Below, piece after piece: positions 1 through 8,747 of a DNA stretch of 64,000 nt (position 1 is the first letter of the stretch; each line of letters starts with the position of its first letter). This DNA comes from Streptomyces sp. AC555_RSS877 (GTDB lineage Bacteria; Actinomycetota; Actinomycetes; Streptomycetales; Streptomycetaceae). Position numbers and translations under genes: made by a program. The DNA lies in the NCBI RefSeq assembly GCF_019049245.1, contig NZ_JAGMUK010000059.1, forward strand, positions 200,808 to 264,807. The letters run 5' to 3'. Below the pieces are notes generated by a model. It was not told the DNA's origin, ran no database searches, and saw nothing but the letters and a program-made list of their open reading frames with translations.

Positions 1-41
1 CGGGGGCCGGCAGCTGCTCGTCGACGCCCGCCGGCAGCCGG

Positions 42-1349
42 TCATCGACGTGCTCCCGGCTGGCTGGGGACCGGCGGGCGAGGGCGGGGCGTGTGCGCCT
101 CGTCCGCGGTGACCGCGGGGTGCCAGCCGTGCCGGCTCAGTGCGCGGACCAGTGCCGTCACCATCTGGGGGTCGAAGTGGGTTCCGGCGCAGCGCTCCAG
201 CTCCGCCAGGGCGACGGGGACGGGCCTGGCCCTGCTGTAGGAGCGGGTCGACGTCATCGCGTCGAAGGCGTCCGCCACCGCCACCACCCGGGCGGACTCC
301 GGGATCTGGCCCCCGGCCAGCCCGTACGGGTAGCCGCTCCCGTCCAGCCGCTCGTGATGGTGCAGCACCGCCGCACGGGCCTCGCCGAGGAAGGAGATCC
401 CCCGCACCATCTCGTGGCCGTACTCGGGATGCAGTTCGATCACCCGCCGCTCCTCGCAAGTCAGCGGCCCGTCCTTGCGCAGCAGCCGGGTGGGAACCCC
501 GAGCTTGCCCACGTCGTGCAGGATTCCGGCGAACCGCAGCACCTCGACACGTTCGTCGGGCATCCCCAGCTCGCGCGCGATCATCATCGACGCCTGCCCG
601 ACCCGCTCACTGTGCCCGCGGGTGTACCCGTCCTTGATGTCGACGGCCTGCACGAGCGCCCGGATCGTCGCCTGATGGGCGGCCCTTTCCCGGTGGTACT
701 GGGCGAACACCCACCAGGACACACACATCGGCAGCAGCACGAGCAGGGCGGTGACGGGCCCGTACGGACTGCGCCACAGCACGGCCATCATCAGCCCGGC
801 GAGCCCGTGCACGACGGCGGGTGCGAGCGACCGGACGAACAGGCCCCGCCAGGCCCTGCGCGCCGGGACGCGCTCGGCGAGCGCCAGGATCCCCCCGTCC
901 AGCACGGTCAGCACCAGGCAGAAGGCCAGCACCGCGGCCGCGGCGGGCGCGAGCGCGTACGGGAAGTCGGAGGCGTGGACGGCGTCCCACCCGTCCAGCG
1001 CCCGGTGCACGCGCGCGGCCGCCCACACGGCGATGACGAGCTGGGCGGCCCGCCAGACCCGCCGCAGCCACTGCGGCCGCTGCTCGACCCGGGACAGCAA
1101 GGCCCCCGGCAGCACCACCAGTGCGGCGGCGGACGGAGGCAACAGAAAGGCCCCGGCGAGCAGGACGGGGTAGAACGTCCCGGTGAACCGCAGGCGGGCG
1201 GCGACCCGCTCGCAGCCGCCGTAGAGCGCGGCCAGCAGGACGACCGCCCACCAGGGCGTCCGCACGGTGGGCGGCGGAAGCAGACAGCACAGGGCGCCGA
1301 GAACCACACAGGTCACGTACACGCGCGCCCGTGCCGGTACCGCCTCCAT
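42..1349 (-). CDS. Membrane-anchored HD-GYP domain phosphohydrolase
   Basis: A 435-residue protein. The N-terminal half (about residues 10-215) has several hydrophobic segments and looks like an integral-membrane sensor. The C-terminal half is an HD-GYP domain: H246, the HD pair H278-D279 in HDVGKLG, the HHHERLDGSGYP block at 330-341 and a late VADAFDAMT motif. HD-GYP proteins of this type usually hydrolyse cyclic di-nucleotides (c-di-GMP in many bacteria) or act as metal-dependent phosphohydrolases; the substrate here is inferred only. No GGDEF or EAL domain is present. The start is an ATG with a strong GGGAGG ribosome-binding site 5 bases upstream. It is transcribed in the same direction as sigR-rsrA but separated from rsrA by about 125 bp. 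Confidence 0.9.
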   Translation of the reverse strand: MEAVPARARVYVTCVVLGALCCLLPPPTVRTPWWAVVLLAALYGGCERVAARLRFTGTFYPVLLAGAFLLPPSAAALVVLPGALLSRVEQRPQWLRRVWRAAQLVIAVWAAARVHRALDGWDAVHASDFPYALAPAAAAVLAFCLVLTVLDGGILALAERVPARRAWRGLFVRSLAPAVVHGLAGLMMAVLWRSPYGPVTALLVLLPMCVSWWVFAQYHRERAAHQATIRALVQAVDIKDGYTRGHSERVGQASMMIARELGMPDERVEVLRFAGILHDVGKLGVPTRLLRKDGPLTCEERRVIELHPEYGHEMVRGISFLGEARAAVLHHHERLDGSGYPYGLAGGQIPESARVVAVADAFDAMTSTRSYSRARPVPVALAELERCAGTHFDPQMVTALVRALSRHGWHPAVTADEAHTPRPRPPVPSQPGARR

Positions 1350-1475
1350 ACGACCCTCCCCCGAGCCCGGCCATGACTGTCCAGCGTCCGGAGCCTAAGT
1401 CGGCGAGGGGGGAGTCCACGGGCCGATAACCCGCGGATTAGCACGTTCGAGTGACGACCGTTCCCGGGCGGGAGT

Positions 1476-1778
1476 TCAGGACTCCTGCGGGGTAGCTGTC
1501 ACGTCATGCTCGGGCACGGCCTGCCCGGAACGGATCAGTTCGATCCGCCCCATGACCTTGGAGCGCAGGTCGGTCGGCACGTCGTCCTGCCCGCAGCACC
1601 GCTTGACCAGCTTCTTCACGGCCTGCTCCAGGCCGTACTTCTCCAGGCACGGCGAGCACTCCTCGAAATGGTGCTCGAACTTGGTGCAGTCGGTGTCGGG
1701 CATCTCCCGGTCGAGAAACTCGTAGAGATGATCGAGGATCTCGCTGCAATCCGTTTCGTGCGGCTCTCCGCAGCTCAT
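1476..1778 (-). CDS. rsrA: Anti-sigma factor RsrA (redox-sensing zinc protein)
   Basis: A 100-residue zinc-binding anti-sigma factor (ZAS family) that holds SigR inactive in reducing conditions and releases it when a disulfide forms. The key ligands are visible at C11, H37, C41 and C44 (HFEECSPC), the same numbering as the well-studied Streptomyces coelicolor RsrA. Further cysteines lie at 3, 31, 61 and 62. The ATG overlaps the sigR stop codon in an ATGA, so the two are translationally coupled and made together. The identification rests on cysteine spacing, length and position next to sigR. Confidence 0.96.
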   Translation of the reverse strand: MSCGEPHETDCSEILDHLYEFLDREMPDTDCTKFEHHFEECSPCLEKYGLEQAVKKLVKRCCGQDDVPTDLRSKVMGRIELIRSGQAVPEHDVTATPQES

Positions 1779-2461
1779 GAGCCCGAGCCTTTCGCTTCGT
1801 TCGACTCTCCGGCGCCGGCCGGGACCAGCCCGCGCTCACGGGCGTAGTCCTCGAGCATGCCGCGCAGTTGACGGCGGCCCCGGTGCAGCCGGGACATCAC
1901 CGTACCGATAGGTGTCCCCATGATGTCCGCGATCTCCTTGTACGCAAAGCCCTCTACGTCCGCGAGATAGACGGCGATGCGGAACTCCTCGGGGATCGCC
2001 TGCAGGGCTGACTTCACGTCCGAGTCGGGCAGGTGGTCCAGCGCCTGCGACTCGGCGGAGCGCAGACCGGTCGACATGTGCGACTCGGCGCGCGCGAGCT
2101 GCCAGTCCTCGATCTCCTCGGCCGCGGAGCGCTGGGGTTCGCGCTGCTTCTTGCGGTACGAGTTGATGAAGGTGTTGGTGAGGATGCGGTACAGCCACGC
2201 CTTGAGGTTGGTGCCCTCACGGAACTGGTGGAAGGACGCGTACGCCTTGGCGTACGTCTCCTGCACCAGGTCCTCGGCGTCGGCCGGGTTGCGCGTCATG
2301 CGCAGCGCCGCCGAGTACATCTGGTCGAGGAACTCGAGCGCGTCCCGCTCGAAGCGCGCGCTGCGCTCGGCGGGCGACTCCACGCTCGTGCTGCCCTGGC
2401 CCTCGGGCTGCTCCGCCTGGCCGTGTTCGGTCCCTGCGTCGGTACCGGGAACCGGACCCAC
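1775..2461 (-). CDS. sigR: ECF sigma factor SigR (thiol-oxidative stress)
   Basis: The main SigR product, 228 residues from a GTG preceded by GAGGAG. It shows region 2 (LDQMYSAALRMTRN ... LVQETYAKAY ... LKAWLYRIL) and region 4 (AYKEIADIMGTPIGTVMSRLHRGRRQL), typical of the sigma-70 ECF group. SigR directs RNA polymerase to thiol-homeostasis promoters and is released from RsrA by oxidation. The reading frame stays open upstream to an ATG at 2626, exactly 55 codons earlier, which matches the extended, unstable SigR' isoform known in S. coelicolor. A SigR-type promoter at 2687-2713 lies just before that upstream ATG. Automated annotation may report the longer form, 1775-2626. Confidence 0.95.
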   Translation of the reverse strand: MGPVPGTDAGTEHGQAEQPEGQGSTSVESPAERSARFERDALEFLDQMYSAALRMTRNPADAEDLVQETYAKAYASFHQFREGTNLKAWLYRILTNTFINSYRKKQREPQRSAAEEIEDWQLARAESHMSTGLRSAESQALDHLPDSDVKSALQAIPEEFRIAVYLADVEGFAYKEIADIMGTPIGTVMSRLHRGRRQLRGMLEDYARERGLVPAGAGESNEAKGSGS

Positions 2462-2626
2462 CTCCTCAAGATTTCGGGCGGGGCCGAGACCGGTCCCACC
2501 AGAATCGGAGGATAGAACACGATCCGGTCCGCCCGCCGCCCGAATCGGGGCGGTCTTGGCCGCATGCAGCACCGTCCAGTCCAGGTCGGCACGGCTGCTG
2601 CGGCTCGGGCAGAAGGTCGAACCCAT
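2462..2626 (-). other. 55-codon N-terminal extension encoding SigR' isoform
   Basis: In-frame coding extension upstream of the SigR GTG, beginning with ATG at 2626 and containing no stop. Its length is exactly 55 codons. In S. coelicolor, transcripts from the stress-induced promoter yield a 55-residue-longer, proteolytically unstable SigR', which gives negative feedback. The same length and the adjacent autoregulatory promoter suggest the same device here. Translation of the extension is inferred from this match, not shown directly by the sequence. Confidence 0.75.
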
Positions 2627-2686
2627 GCGGCGGACTTCCTTTCCTACGACGTCGGTGCCGGTCTCCTCAGCACTTCTGTCCGGCTC

Positions 2687-2713
2687 AACAGAGGTCCGCT
2701 GCTCAACATTCCC
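2687..2713 (-). promoter_or_regulatory. SigR-dependent promoter (sigRp2-like)
   Basis: On the minus strand the sequence reads GGGAAT (2713-2708), 18 bases, then GTT (2689-2687). This matches the established SigR consensus GGAAT-N18-GTT. It lies about 60 bp upstream of the ATG for the long SigR' form, so it would autoregulate sigR-rsrA. The -35 element lies immediately past the stop of the next gene upstream (2720). Confidence 0.85.
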
Positions 2714-2719
2714 GAGCCT

Positions 2720-3358
2720 TTACCCGAGTGACCGGGCCCACTCCACGACACCGTCCGTGACAACTGTCACGGCCTCCTCCTGGCCGATGCCCGCTCGTTT
2801 CGGCACGACGAAGCCGTGATCGGCGTACGGCACCTCGACCAGTTCGTACGACCCCTGCGGGAACTCCTCCGGCTTCCCGAACGGGTCGTTGCCGCCCTGG
2901 ACGACGAGCGTGGGCACCCCGGCGCCGAGCAGTTCCCCGGCTCGGGACTTCTCCGGCCTGCCCGGCGGGTGCAGGGGGAAGCTGAGCGCGAGAACGGCGT
3001 GCGCGCCGAGCTCGACGGCCGTACGGCACGCGACCCGGGCGCCGGCGCTGCGGCCGCCGGAGACCACCGGGAGGCCCGGCTCGGCCAGGGCCGGCCAGAC
3101 GCCCCGCCATCCCACGTCCAGCGTCTTCGGCGCGGGCGCCACCTTCTTGCCCGCCACCCGCCAGGGCTGTTCCACGAGGGCGACGGTGACGCCCTGCGCC
3201 GGGAGGACCCGCGCGAGCGCCTGGAGGTCGCGTGCCTCGATGCCGCCGCCGGCGCCGTGACTGACGGCCAGCAGCAGCCGGGGCCGCTTCGCCCGGTGCC
3301 AGGTGATGCGGGCGGCCCCGGTGTCGGTCTCGATGCTCTGCGTGGTCTGTTGCGTCAC
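2720..3358 (-). CDS. Alpha/beta hydrolase (KANL3/Tex30-like or dienelactone hydrolase-like)
   Basis: A 212-residue compact alpha/beta-hydrolase. A SHGAGGG oxyanion-hole motif occurs near residue 33 and a GGRSAG nucleophile elbow near residue 101. An Asp in GGNDPFG and a His in YADHGF complete a plausible catalytic triad. No lid domain is apparent from the length. The substrate is unknown. It starts two bases upstream of the SRAP gene stop region and runs in the same direction towards sigR, ending only 7 bp before the SigR promoter. Readthrough from this gene may supply basal sigR transcript. Confidence 0.8.
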   Translation of the reverse strand: MTQQTTQSIETDTGAARITWHRAKRPRLLLAVSHGAGGGIEARDLQALARVLPAQGVTVALVEQPWRVAGKKVAPAPKTLDVGWRGVWPALAEPGLPVVSGGRSAGARVACRTAVELGAHAVLALSFPLHPPGRPEKSRAGELLGAGVPTLVVQGGNDPFGKPEEFPQGSYELVEVPYADHGFVVPKRAGIGQEEAVTVVTDGVVEWARSLG

Positions 3359-3359
3359 G

Positions 3360-4175
3360 TCAGAAGAGTGTGCCCTCTTCGGGGCCCTCCAGCTCCTTCA
3401 GCAGCTCAGGTCCGTTGTTGCGGACGTTGCTGACGGCCGTGGAGACGGGGTACGCGCGCATCAGCCCGGCGGGCGGCGGGGCGAGCAGTTCGCGCAGGTC
3501 GTCGGGGTCCGTGCGGGACGGGTCGAGCCAGGTGTCCCAGCGGTCCGGCGTCAGCATCAGGGGCATGCGCGGATGGATGTCGGCGAGGGCGTGCGGCCCG
3601 TCCGCGGGGGCGACGGCCAGCGGGGTCGTCTCCGCCTCCGTGGTGATCACGGAGCACGTCACCCACCAGGCCCGCGGGTGGTCGTCGGGCAGGGTCTTGT
3701 CCCGCCAGAACTCGTACAGACCGGCCATCGCGAACACCGACCCGTCGGCGGGGAGCACGAAGTACGGCTGTTTGCGCGGCCGCTTCTTCTTCCCCTCGAC
3801 CTCCAGGTCCCGCTCCTGCGTGCCGGTGACCCACTCGTAGTAGCCGTCGGCCGGGATGACGCAGCGCCGGGTGGCGAAGGCGCGGCGGTACGACGGCTTC
3901 TCGTGGACGGTCTCCGCGCGGGCGTTGATCATCCGGGCGCCGCCCTCGGGCGTCTTCGACCAGGACGGGACCAGTCCCCACTTGAGCTTGCGCAGTTGCC
4001 GAACCGGCCTCGGGTCCTCCGCGTCCTTGAGAGGACGGTCCACGACGGCGTAGACCTCCTTGGTCGGCGCCACGTTGTAGTCGGGCGCCAAGGTCTCCTC
4101 GGGCTCCCACTTCTCGACCTCAAAGATTCCTGCGAGATCCTCGGGCCCACGACTCGCTGCATACCGTCCGCACAT
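3360..4175 (-). CDS. SRAP-domain protein (YedK/HMCES family)
   Basis: A 271-residue SOS-response-associated peptidase family protein. SRAP proteins shield abasic sites in single-stranded DNA by a thiazolidine link to Cys2, exposed after the initiator methionine is removed. The start was chosen at the ATG giving MCGRYAAS, because Cys2 must be the second residue; longer frames upstream would bury it. Other conserved parts are the NARAET segment, the PADGYYEW motif and a late MPLML segment that supplies the active-site His region. It lies divergently from the M50-like gene with only 50 bp between the starts. Confidence 0.93.
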   Translation of the reverse strand: MCGRYAASRGPEDLAGIFEVEKWEPEETLAPDYNVAPTKEVYAVVDRPLKDAEDPRPVRQLRKLKWGLVPSWSKTPEGGARMINARAETVHEKPSYRRAFATRRCVIPADGYYEWVTGTQERDLEVEGKKKRPRKQPYFVLPADGSVFAMAGLYEFWRDKTLPDDHPRAWWVTCSVITTEAETTPLAVAPADGPHALADIHPRMPLMLTPDRWDTWLDPSRTDPDDLRELLAPPPAGLMRAYPVSTAVSNVRNNGPELLKELEGPEEGTLF

Positions 4176-4225
4176 ACGTGCCACACTGCCAGATTCGACG
4201 AGACCTACGGGAGCCACCGCCGACA

Positions 4226-4948
4226 ATGCACACCATCGCATCCGACTCGCTCGCCTCCCTCTGGGACGAGGTCTTCGGCAGCCAGCCCGACCCCGATCTG
4301 TGGGTGGTGATCGCGACCCTCGTCGCCGCGCTCGCCGTCGTCGTCCCGCACACCCTGTGGCGCGTGGCGCGCAACGCCATCACCATCGCCCACGAGGGCG
4401 GCCACGGCCTGGTCGCCCTGCTCACCGGTCGCACCCTCACCGGCATACGCCTCCACTCCGACACCAGCGGCCTGACCGTCAGCCGCGGCAAGCCGCACGG
4501 CATCGGCATGATCCTCACCGCGGCTGCCGGCTACACCGCTCCCCCGCTCCTCGGCCTCGGCGGCGCCGCGCTCCTCGGCGCCGGCCACATCACCGCACTG
4601 CTGTGGCTGGCGACGCTGCTGCTGGTGGCGATGCTGGTGATGATCCGCAACGCGTACGGCGCGGTGACGGTCCTCGTCACCGGCGGCACGTTCGTGCTGG
4701 TCTCCTGGCTGGCGGGACCCCAGGTCCAGGCGGCGTTCGCGTACGCGGTGGTGTGGTTCCTGCTGATCGGCGGGGTGCGCCCGGCGTTCGAGCTCCAGGC
4801 GAAGCGGTCGCGAGGCGGGGCGGGGGACTCGGACGCGGACCAGTTGTCGCGGTTGACGCATGTTCCGGCGGGGCTGTGGCTGTTCCTGTTCCACGCGGTC
4901 TCACTGTGTTCCCTGCTGGGCGGTGGCCGTTGGTTGCTGGAGGTCTGA
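4226..4948 (+). CDS. M50-like integral membrane zinc peptidase
   Basis: A 240-residue membrane protein with about six hydrophobic segments. The motif HEGGH (in TIAHEGGHGLVALLTGR, about residues 55-73) fits the HExxH zinc site of the M50/site-2-protease-like family. Members of this small actinobacterial subgroup (M50B-like) are uncharacterised, so proteolysis is inferred from the motif. The ATG at 4226 follows a GGGAG ribosome-binding site; an in-frame ATG 16 codons earlier lacks one. It is divergent from the SRAP gene and about 110 bp upstream of aroA. Confidence 0.85.
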   Translation: MHTIASDSLASLWDEVFGSQPDPDLWVVIATLVAALAVVVPHTLWRVARNAITIAHEGGHGLVALLTGRTLTGIRLHSDTSGLTVSRGKPHGIGMILTAAAGYTAPPLLGLGGAALLGAGHITALLWLATLLLVAMLVMIRNAYGAVTVLVTGGTFVLVSWLAGPQVQAAFAYAVVWFLLIGGVRPAFELQAKRSRGGAGDSDADQLSRLTHVPAGLWLFLFHAVSLCSLLGGGRWLLEV

Positions 4949-5058
4949 AGCACGTCTTCAGGGGCGTGGGGCCGTATCGATATGCGGTTGTGCCACATGG
5001 CGCGACCAGCCCCGACGGCGCCGCACCCGAACCACGGCCGACCATTAAAGTGGGCTCC

Positions 5059-6375
5059 ATGGCCCCAAACCCCGCACACACCGCCCTCTGGCCCGCCCCG
5101 CACGCAAGCGGAGCCGTCGACGCGACGGTCCACGTGCCCGGGTCCAAGTCGGTCACCAACCGTGCCCTCGTGCTGGCCGCCCTCGCCTCCGAGCCCGGCT
5201 GGCTGCGCCGCCCGCTCCGCTCCCGCGACACCCTGCTGATGGCCGGCGCACTGCGGGCGATGGGCGTCGCCATCGAGGAAGGGGTCGGCCCCGACGGCTC
5301 CGGCGAGGCCTGGCGCGTGCTGCCCACGGGCCTGTCCGGCCCGGCCACGGTCGACGTCGGCAACGCCGGCACGGTGATGCGCTTCCTGCCGCCGGTCGCC
5401 GCGCTCGCCGACGGCCCCGTCCGCTTCGACGGTGACCCGAGGTCGTACGAGCGTCCCCTGCACGGCGTGATCGACGCCCTGCGCGTCCTCGGTGCCCGGA
5501 TCGACGACGAGGGCCGCGGCGCTCTGCCGCTGACGGTCCACGGCGGCGGCGCACTGGACGGCGGCACGGTCGAGATCGACGCGTCGTCGTCCTCCCAGTT
5601 CGTGTCGGCCCTGCTTCTCTCCGGCCCGCGTTTCAACCAGGGCGTCGAGGTCCGCCACATCGGCTCGGCGCTGCCCTCCATGCCGCACATCCGGATGACC
5701 GTCGACATGCTGCGCTCGGTGGGCGCGCAGGTGGACACCCCGGAGTCGGGCGGCGAGCCGAACGTCTGGCGGGTCACGCCGGGCGCCCTGCTCGGCCGGG
5801 ACCTGACCATCGAGCCGGACCTGTCGAACGCCCAGCCGTTCCTGGCGGCGGCCCTGGTGACCGGCGGCAAGGTCCTCGTCCCCGACTGGCCGGCCCGCAC
5901 CACCCAGCCCGGTGACCGACTGCGGGAGATCTTCACCGAAATGGGCGGTTCCTGCGAACTCACCGAGTACGGCCTGGTCTTCACCGGCTCGGGCGCGATC
6001 CACGGCATCGACGTCGACCTGGGCGAGGTCGGCGAGCTGACCCCGGGCATCGCGGCGGTCGCGGCCCTCGCGGACTCCCCCTCCACCCTCCGGGGCGTCG
6101 CGCACCTGCGGCTGCACGAGACGGACCGGCTGGCCGCGCTCACCAAGGAGATCAACGAACTCGGCGGTGACGTCACCGAGTCCGCCGACGGCCTGCACAT
6201 CCGTCCGCGCCGACTGCACGGCGGGATCTTCCACACTTACGAGGACCACCGCATGGCGACGGCCGGCGCGATCATCGGGCTGGCGGTGGAGGGCGTACAG
6301 ATCGAGAACGTGGCGACGACGGCGAAGACCCTCCCGGACTTCCCCGGCCTGTGGACCGGGATGCTCGGGGCGTAG
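5059..6375 (+). CDS. aroA: 3-phosphoshikimate 1-carboxyvinyltransferase (EPSP synthase)
   Basis: A 438-residue enzyme of the shikimate pathway that joins phosphoenolpyruvate to shikimate-3-phosphate. Visible hallmarks are VPGSKSVTNRALVLAAL (K30, S31), the LRSRDTLLMAGALRAMG helix, GNAGTVMRFLPP, ERPLHGVIDALR, LHETDRLAALTKEI and EDHRMATAGAIIGL near the C terminus. Length is normal for bacterial AroA. The ATG at 5059 lies just before the conserved N-terminal strand; the frame is open far upstream but that part is the shadow of the preceding gene. It is followed after 11 bp by rsgA, so the two probably form an operon. Confidence 0.97.
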   Translation: MAPNPAHTALWPAPHASGAVDATVHVPGSKSVTNRALVLAALASEPGWLRRPLRSRDTLLMAGALRAMGVAIEEGVGPDGSGEAWRVLPTGLSGPATVDVGNAGTVMRFLPPVAALADGPVRFDGDPRSYERPLHGVIDALRVLGARIDDEGRGALPLTVHGGGALDGGTVEIDASSSSQFVSALLLSGPRFNQGVEVRHIGSALPSMPHIRMTVDMLRSVGAQVDTPESGGEPNVWRVTPGALLGRDLTIEPDLSNAQPFLAAALVTGGKVLVPDWPARTTQPGDRLREIFTEMGGSCELTEYGLVFTGSGAIHGIDVDLGEVGELTPGIAAVAALADSPSTLRGVAHLRLHETDRLAALTKEINELGGDVTESADGLHIRPRRLHGGIFHTYEDHRMATAGAIIGLAVEGVQIENVATTAKTLPDFPGLWTGMLGA

Positions 6376-6386
6376 GGACTCATCTC

Positions 6387-7397
6387 ATGCGCCGCTACGG
6401 CAAGCACACCGACGAGGACGACATCCGCTCCCGCCCGAACCGCAAGGGCAACCGGCCGCGTACGCACATCCGCCCCAAGCACGAGGACGCGATCGAGGGC
6501 ATGGTCCTCACCGTCGACCGGGGCCGTCTGACCTGCCTGGTCGACGACCGGATCGTGATGGCGATGAAGGCGCGCGAGCTCGGCCGCAAGGCCGCGGTGG
6601 TCGGCGACCGCGTGGCCATCGTCGGCGACATGACCGGCAAGAAGGACTCCCTCGCCCGCATCGTCCGCATCGCGGACCGGAAGTCGGTCCTGCGCCGCAC
6701 GGCGGACGACGACGACCCGTACGAGCGCGTGATCGTCGCCAACGCCGACCAGCTCGCCATCGTCACGGCCCTCGCCGACCCGGAACCCCGCCCTCGCCTG
6801 ATCGACCGCTGCCTGGTGGCGGCGTTCGACGCGGGCCTGGAACCCCTGCTGGTCATGACCAAGTCGGACCTCGCCTCGCCCGACAAGCTGTTGGAGCTCT
6901 ACGGCCACCTGGACATCCCGTACGTGGTCACCAGCCGTGCGGAACTGGAGAGCGGCGACGCGGTGGGCCGGGTCCGCGAGCAACTCGACGGCAGGATCAC
7001 CGCCTTCGTGGGCCACTCGGGGGTCGGCAAGACGACCCTGGTCAACTCGCTGGTCCCGGAGGAACGCCGCCGGCTGACCGGCCATGTGAACGCGGTGACG
7101 GGCCGCGGCCGCCACACCACGACCTCGGCACTGGCGCTGCCGCTCGCGGGCGACGCGGGCTGGGTGGTCGACACCCCGGGCCTGCGGTCGTTCGGCCTGC
7201 ACCACGTGGATCCGTCCCGGGTGATCCACGCCTTCCCCGACCTGGAGCCCGGCACCGAGGGCTGCCCGCGCGCGTGCAGTCACGACGAGCCGGACTGCGC
7301 GCTGGACGCCTGGGTGGCGGAGGGCCACGCGGACCCGGCCCGGCTGTACTCGCTGCGCCGGATGCTGGCGACGAAGGAGCGCACGGAAGGCGACTGA
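6387..7397 (+). CDS. rsgA: Ribosome small subunit-dependent GTPase RsgA
   Basis: A 336-residue circularly permuted GTPase that assists late 30S subunit maturation. An N-terminal OB-fold region precedes the permuted G motifs: TKSD (G4), then GHSGVGKTTLVN (G1/P-loop), then DTPGLRSFGL (G3). The C-terminal zinc site is seen as CPRACSHDEPDC. The first residues MRRYGKHTDEDDI resemble the basic N terminus of actinobacterial RsgA. It follows aroA closely, the same order seen in mycobacteria as I recall it. No anomaly in length. Confidence 0.95.
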   Translation: MRRYGKHTDEDDIRSRPNRKGNRPRTHIRPKHEDAIEGMVLTVDRGRLTCLVDDRIVMAMKARELGRKAAVVGDRVAIVGDMTGKKDSLARIVRIADRKSVLRRTADDDDPYERVIVANADQLAIVTALADPEPRPRLIDRCLVAAFDAGLEPLLVMTKSDLASPDKLLELYGHLDIPYVVTSRAELESGDAVGRVREQLDGRITAFVGHSGVGKTTLVNSLVPEERRRLTGHVNAVTGRGRHTTTSALALPLAGDAGWVVDTPGLRSFGLHHVDPSRVIHAFPDLEPGTEGCPRACSHDEPDCALDAWVAEGHADPARLYSLRRMLATKERTEGD

Positions 7398-7529
7398 CCT
7401 CCGCGTTGTTTGTCCCGAGGTAGGGCCGGTAAGGGCATAATCGCACCGAGCCGGATCCGAGCCTGACCAAAACCTGATGAAGCGGTCACAGAACGCTGGG
7501 ACACGTGGACATCTACGGGAGGACAGCAC

Positions 7530-7853
7530 ATGGCGTGGCTGCTGGTCGTCGTGGCCGGAATGCTCGAGACCGGGTTCGCCGTCTGTCTGAAGCTGTCGCA
7601 CGGCTTCACCAGACTCTGGCCGACCGTCGCATTCTGCGTTTTCGCCCTCGGCAGCTTCGGCCTGCTGACCCTGTCGCTGAGAAAGCTCGACGTGGGGCCG
7701 GCGTACGCCGTGTGGACGGGCATCGGCGCGGCGGGGACGGCGATCTACGGGATGATCTTCCTCGGCGACATCGTCTCCACGCTGAAGATCGTCTCGATCA
7801 GCCTGGTGATCATCGGGGTGATCGGACTCCAGCTGTCGGGCTCCGCCCACTGA
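7530..7853 (+). CDS. Small multidrug resistance (SMR) transporter, SugE/Gdx-like
   Basis: A 107-residue protein with four hydrophobic helices, the size of SMR exporters that act as antiparallel dimers. The essential glutamate is E13 (GMLETGFAVCLKLS). The PAYAVWTGIGAAGTAIYG segment is typical of the SugE/Gdx branch, which exports guanidinium or small quaternary ammonium ions. The ATG has a GGGAGG ribosome-binding site. I looked for a guanidine riboswitch in the 130-bp leader and could not support one. A single gene, so probably a homodimer; convergent with the TetR gene downstream. Confidence 0.9.
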   Translation: MAWLLVVVAGMLETGFAVCLKLSHGFTRLWPTVAFCVFALGSFGLLTLSLRKLDVGPAYAVWTGIGAAGTAIYGMIFLGDIVSTLKIVSISLVIIGVIGLQLSGSAH

Positions 7854-7898
7854 GCGCGTCCGAGAGGGTCTGAGAGAGTCCGACCGAGCAGAGGACGC

Positions 7899-8507
7899 TC
7901 ATAAGACGAACTGGCGCTGGAAGGCGCTGCGTACGAGATCCGCGACGCCGCCCTCGCCGGGCGGTGCCGACACGCAGGACAGGGCGAGACGGACGACGAG
8001 TTCGCAGGAGCGGGCCAGTTCGACGGTCTCCGACCTCGGTGTGCCGGGTCCGGCGAGAACCGTCACGGCCCGGTCGCGCACCAGGGCCACGAAGTCGCCG
8101 GGTGACGGCAGCGGGCCGTCCGCCCGGCGCTGCGCCGGTACGGCCGCGGAGGACGGCACCGCCGACAGGGTCGGGGAGGGCAGCCGCTCGCTCCAGCAGC
8201 CGGTGAGCATGGCGCGTACGAGCACGTTGTCGCGGGCCGTCGACGCGGTCCACTCGGCGGTGGCGGTCAGCCGGTCGCGGGCGTCGCCGGTCGAGGTGAG
8301 CGCACGCTCGATCCCGACGAGATAGCCGTCCGCCTCTCTCCTGACGAGGGCGCGGGCCAGACCTTCCTTGCTCCCGAACTCGTTGTAGAGCGTCTGCCGG
8401 GACACCCCGGCCGCCGCCGCCACGTCCACCATCCGCACAGCGGACCACGGCCGACGGGCCAGCGCCGTGTATGCGGCGTCCAGCAGGGATTCCCGCGCTG
8501 CAGGCAT
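7899..8507 (-). CDS. TetR-family transcriptional regulator
   Basis: A 202-residue repressor-type protein. The N-terminal helix-turn-helix reads MVDVAAAAGVSRQTLYNEFGSKEGL (about residues 26-50, split by motif), with the standard TLYNEFGSKE recognition region. The C-terminal two thirds is a divergent ligand-binding domain. The ATG at 8507 was chosen for its GGGAGG ribosome-binding site 5 bases upstream; the frame is open much further upstream but only as the antisense of hisN. It is convergent with the SMR exporter; regulation of that exporter is possible but not shown. Confidence 0.88.
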   Translation of the reverse strand: MPAARESLLDAAYTALARRPWSAVRMVDVAAAAGVSRQTLYNEFGSKEGLARALVRREADGYLVGIERALTSTGDARDRLTATAEWTASTARDNVLVRAMLTGCWSERLPSPTLSAVPSSAAVPAQRRADGPLPSPGDFVALVRDRAVTVLAGPGTPRSETVELARSCELVVRLALSCVSAPPGEGGVADLVRSAFQRQFVL

Positions 8508-8747
8508 CTTCGCCTCCCGACGGCGAGCGGCACTGCGCCCAGATTTGACGCGGACGGAGTCACTGTCAAGGGTTCGCGACGGCACGCGGGGGCGCCCGAG
8601 CGGCTTTCGCGAGCTGTGGGCGCCCCGCTGCCGCCGCGACCGCGAGCGGACGTACCACCGCGGGCCCGCGCCCGGCACCCACCCCGGACCCCCCACCACC
8701 AGGCCCCCTGTAGCCCCGCACCACCACCGACAGATAGCGTTCCTCAC

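Noticed and set aside
7398..7529. Possible guanidine riboswitch before the SMR exporter
   Set aside because: Neither the conserved ACGR loops of the type II class nor the motifs of types I and III could be found; only a plain leader and ribosome-binding site are supported.
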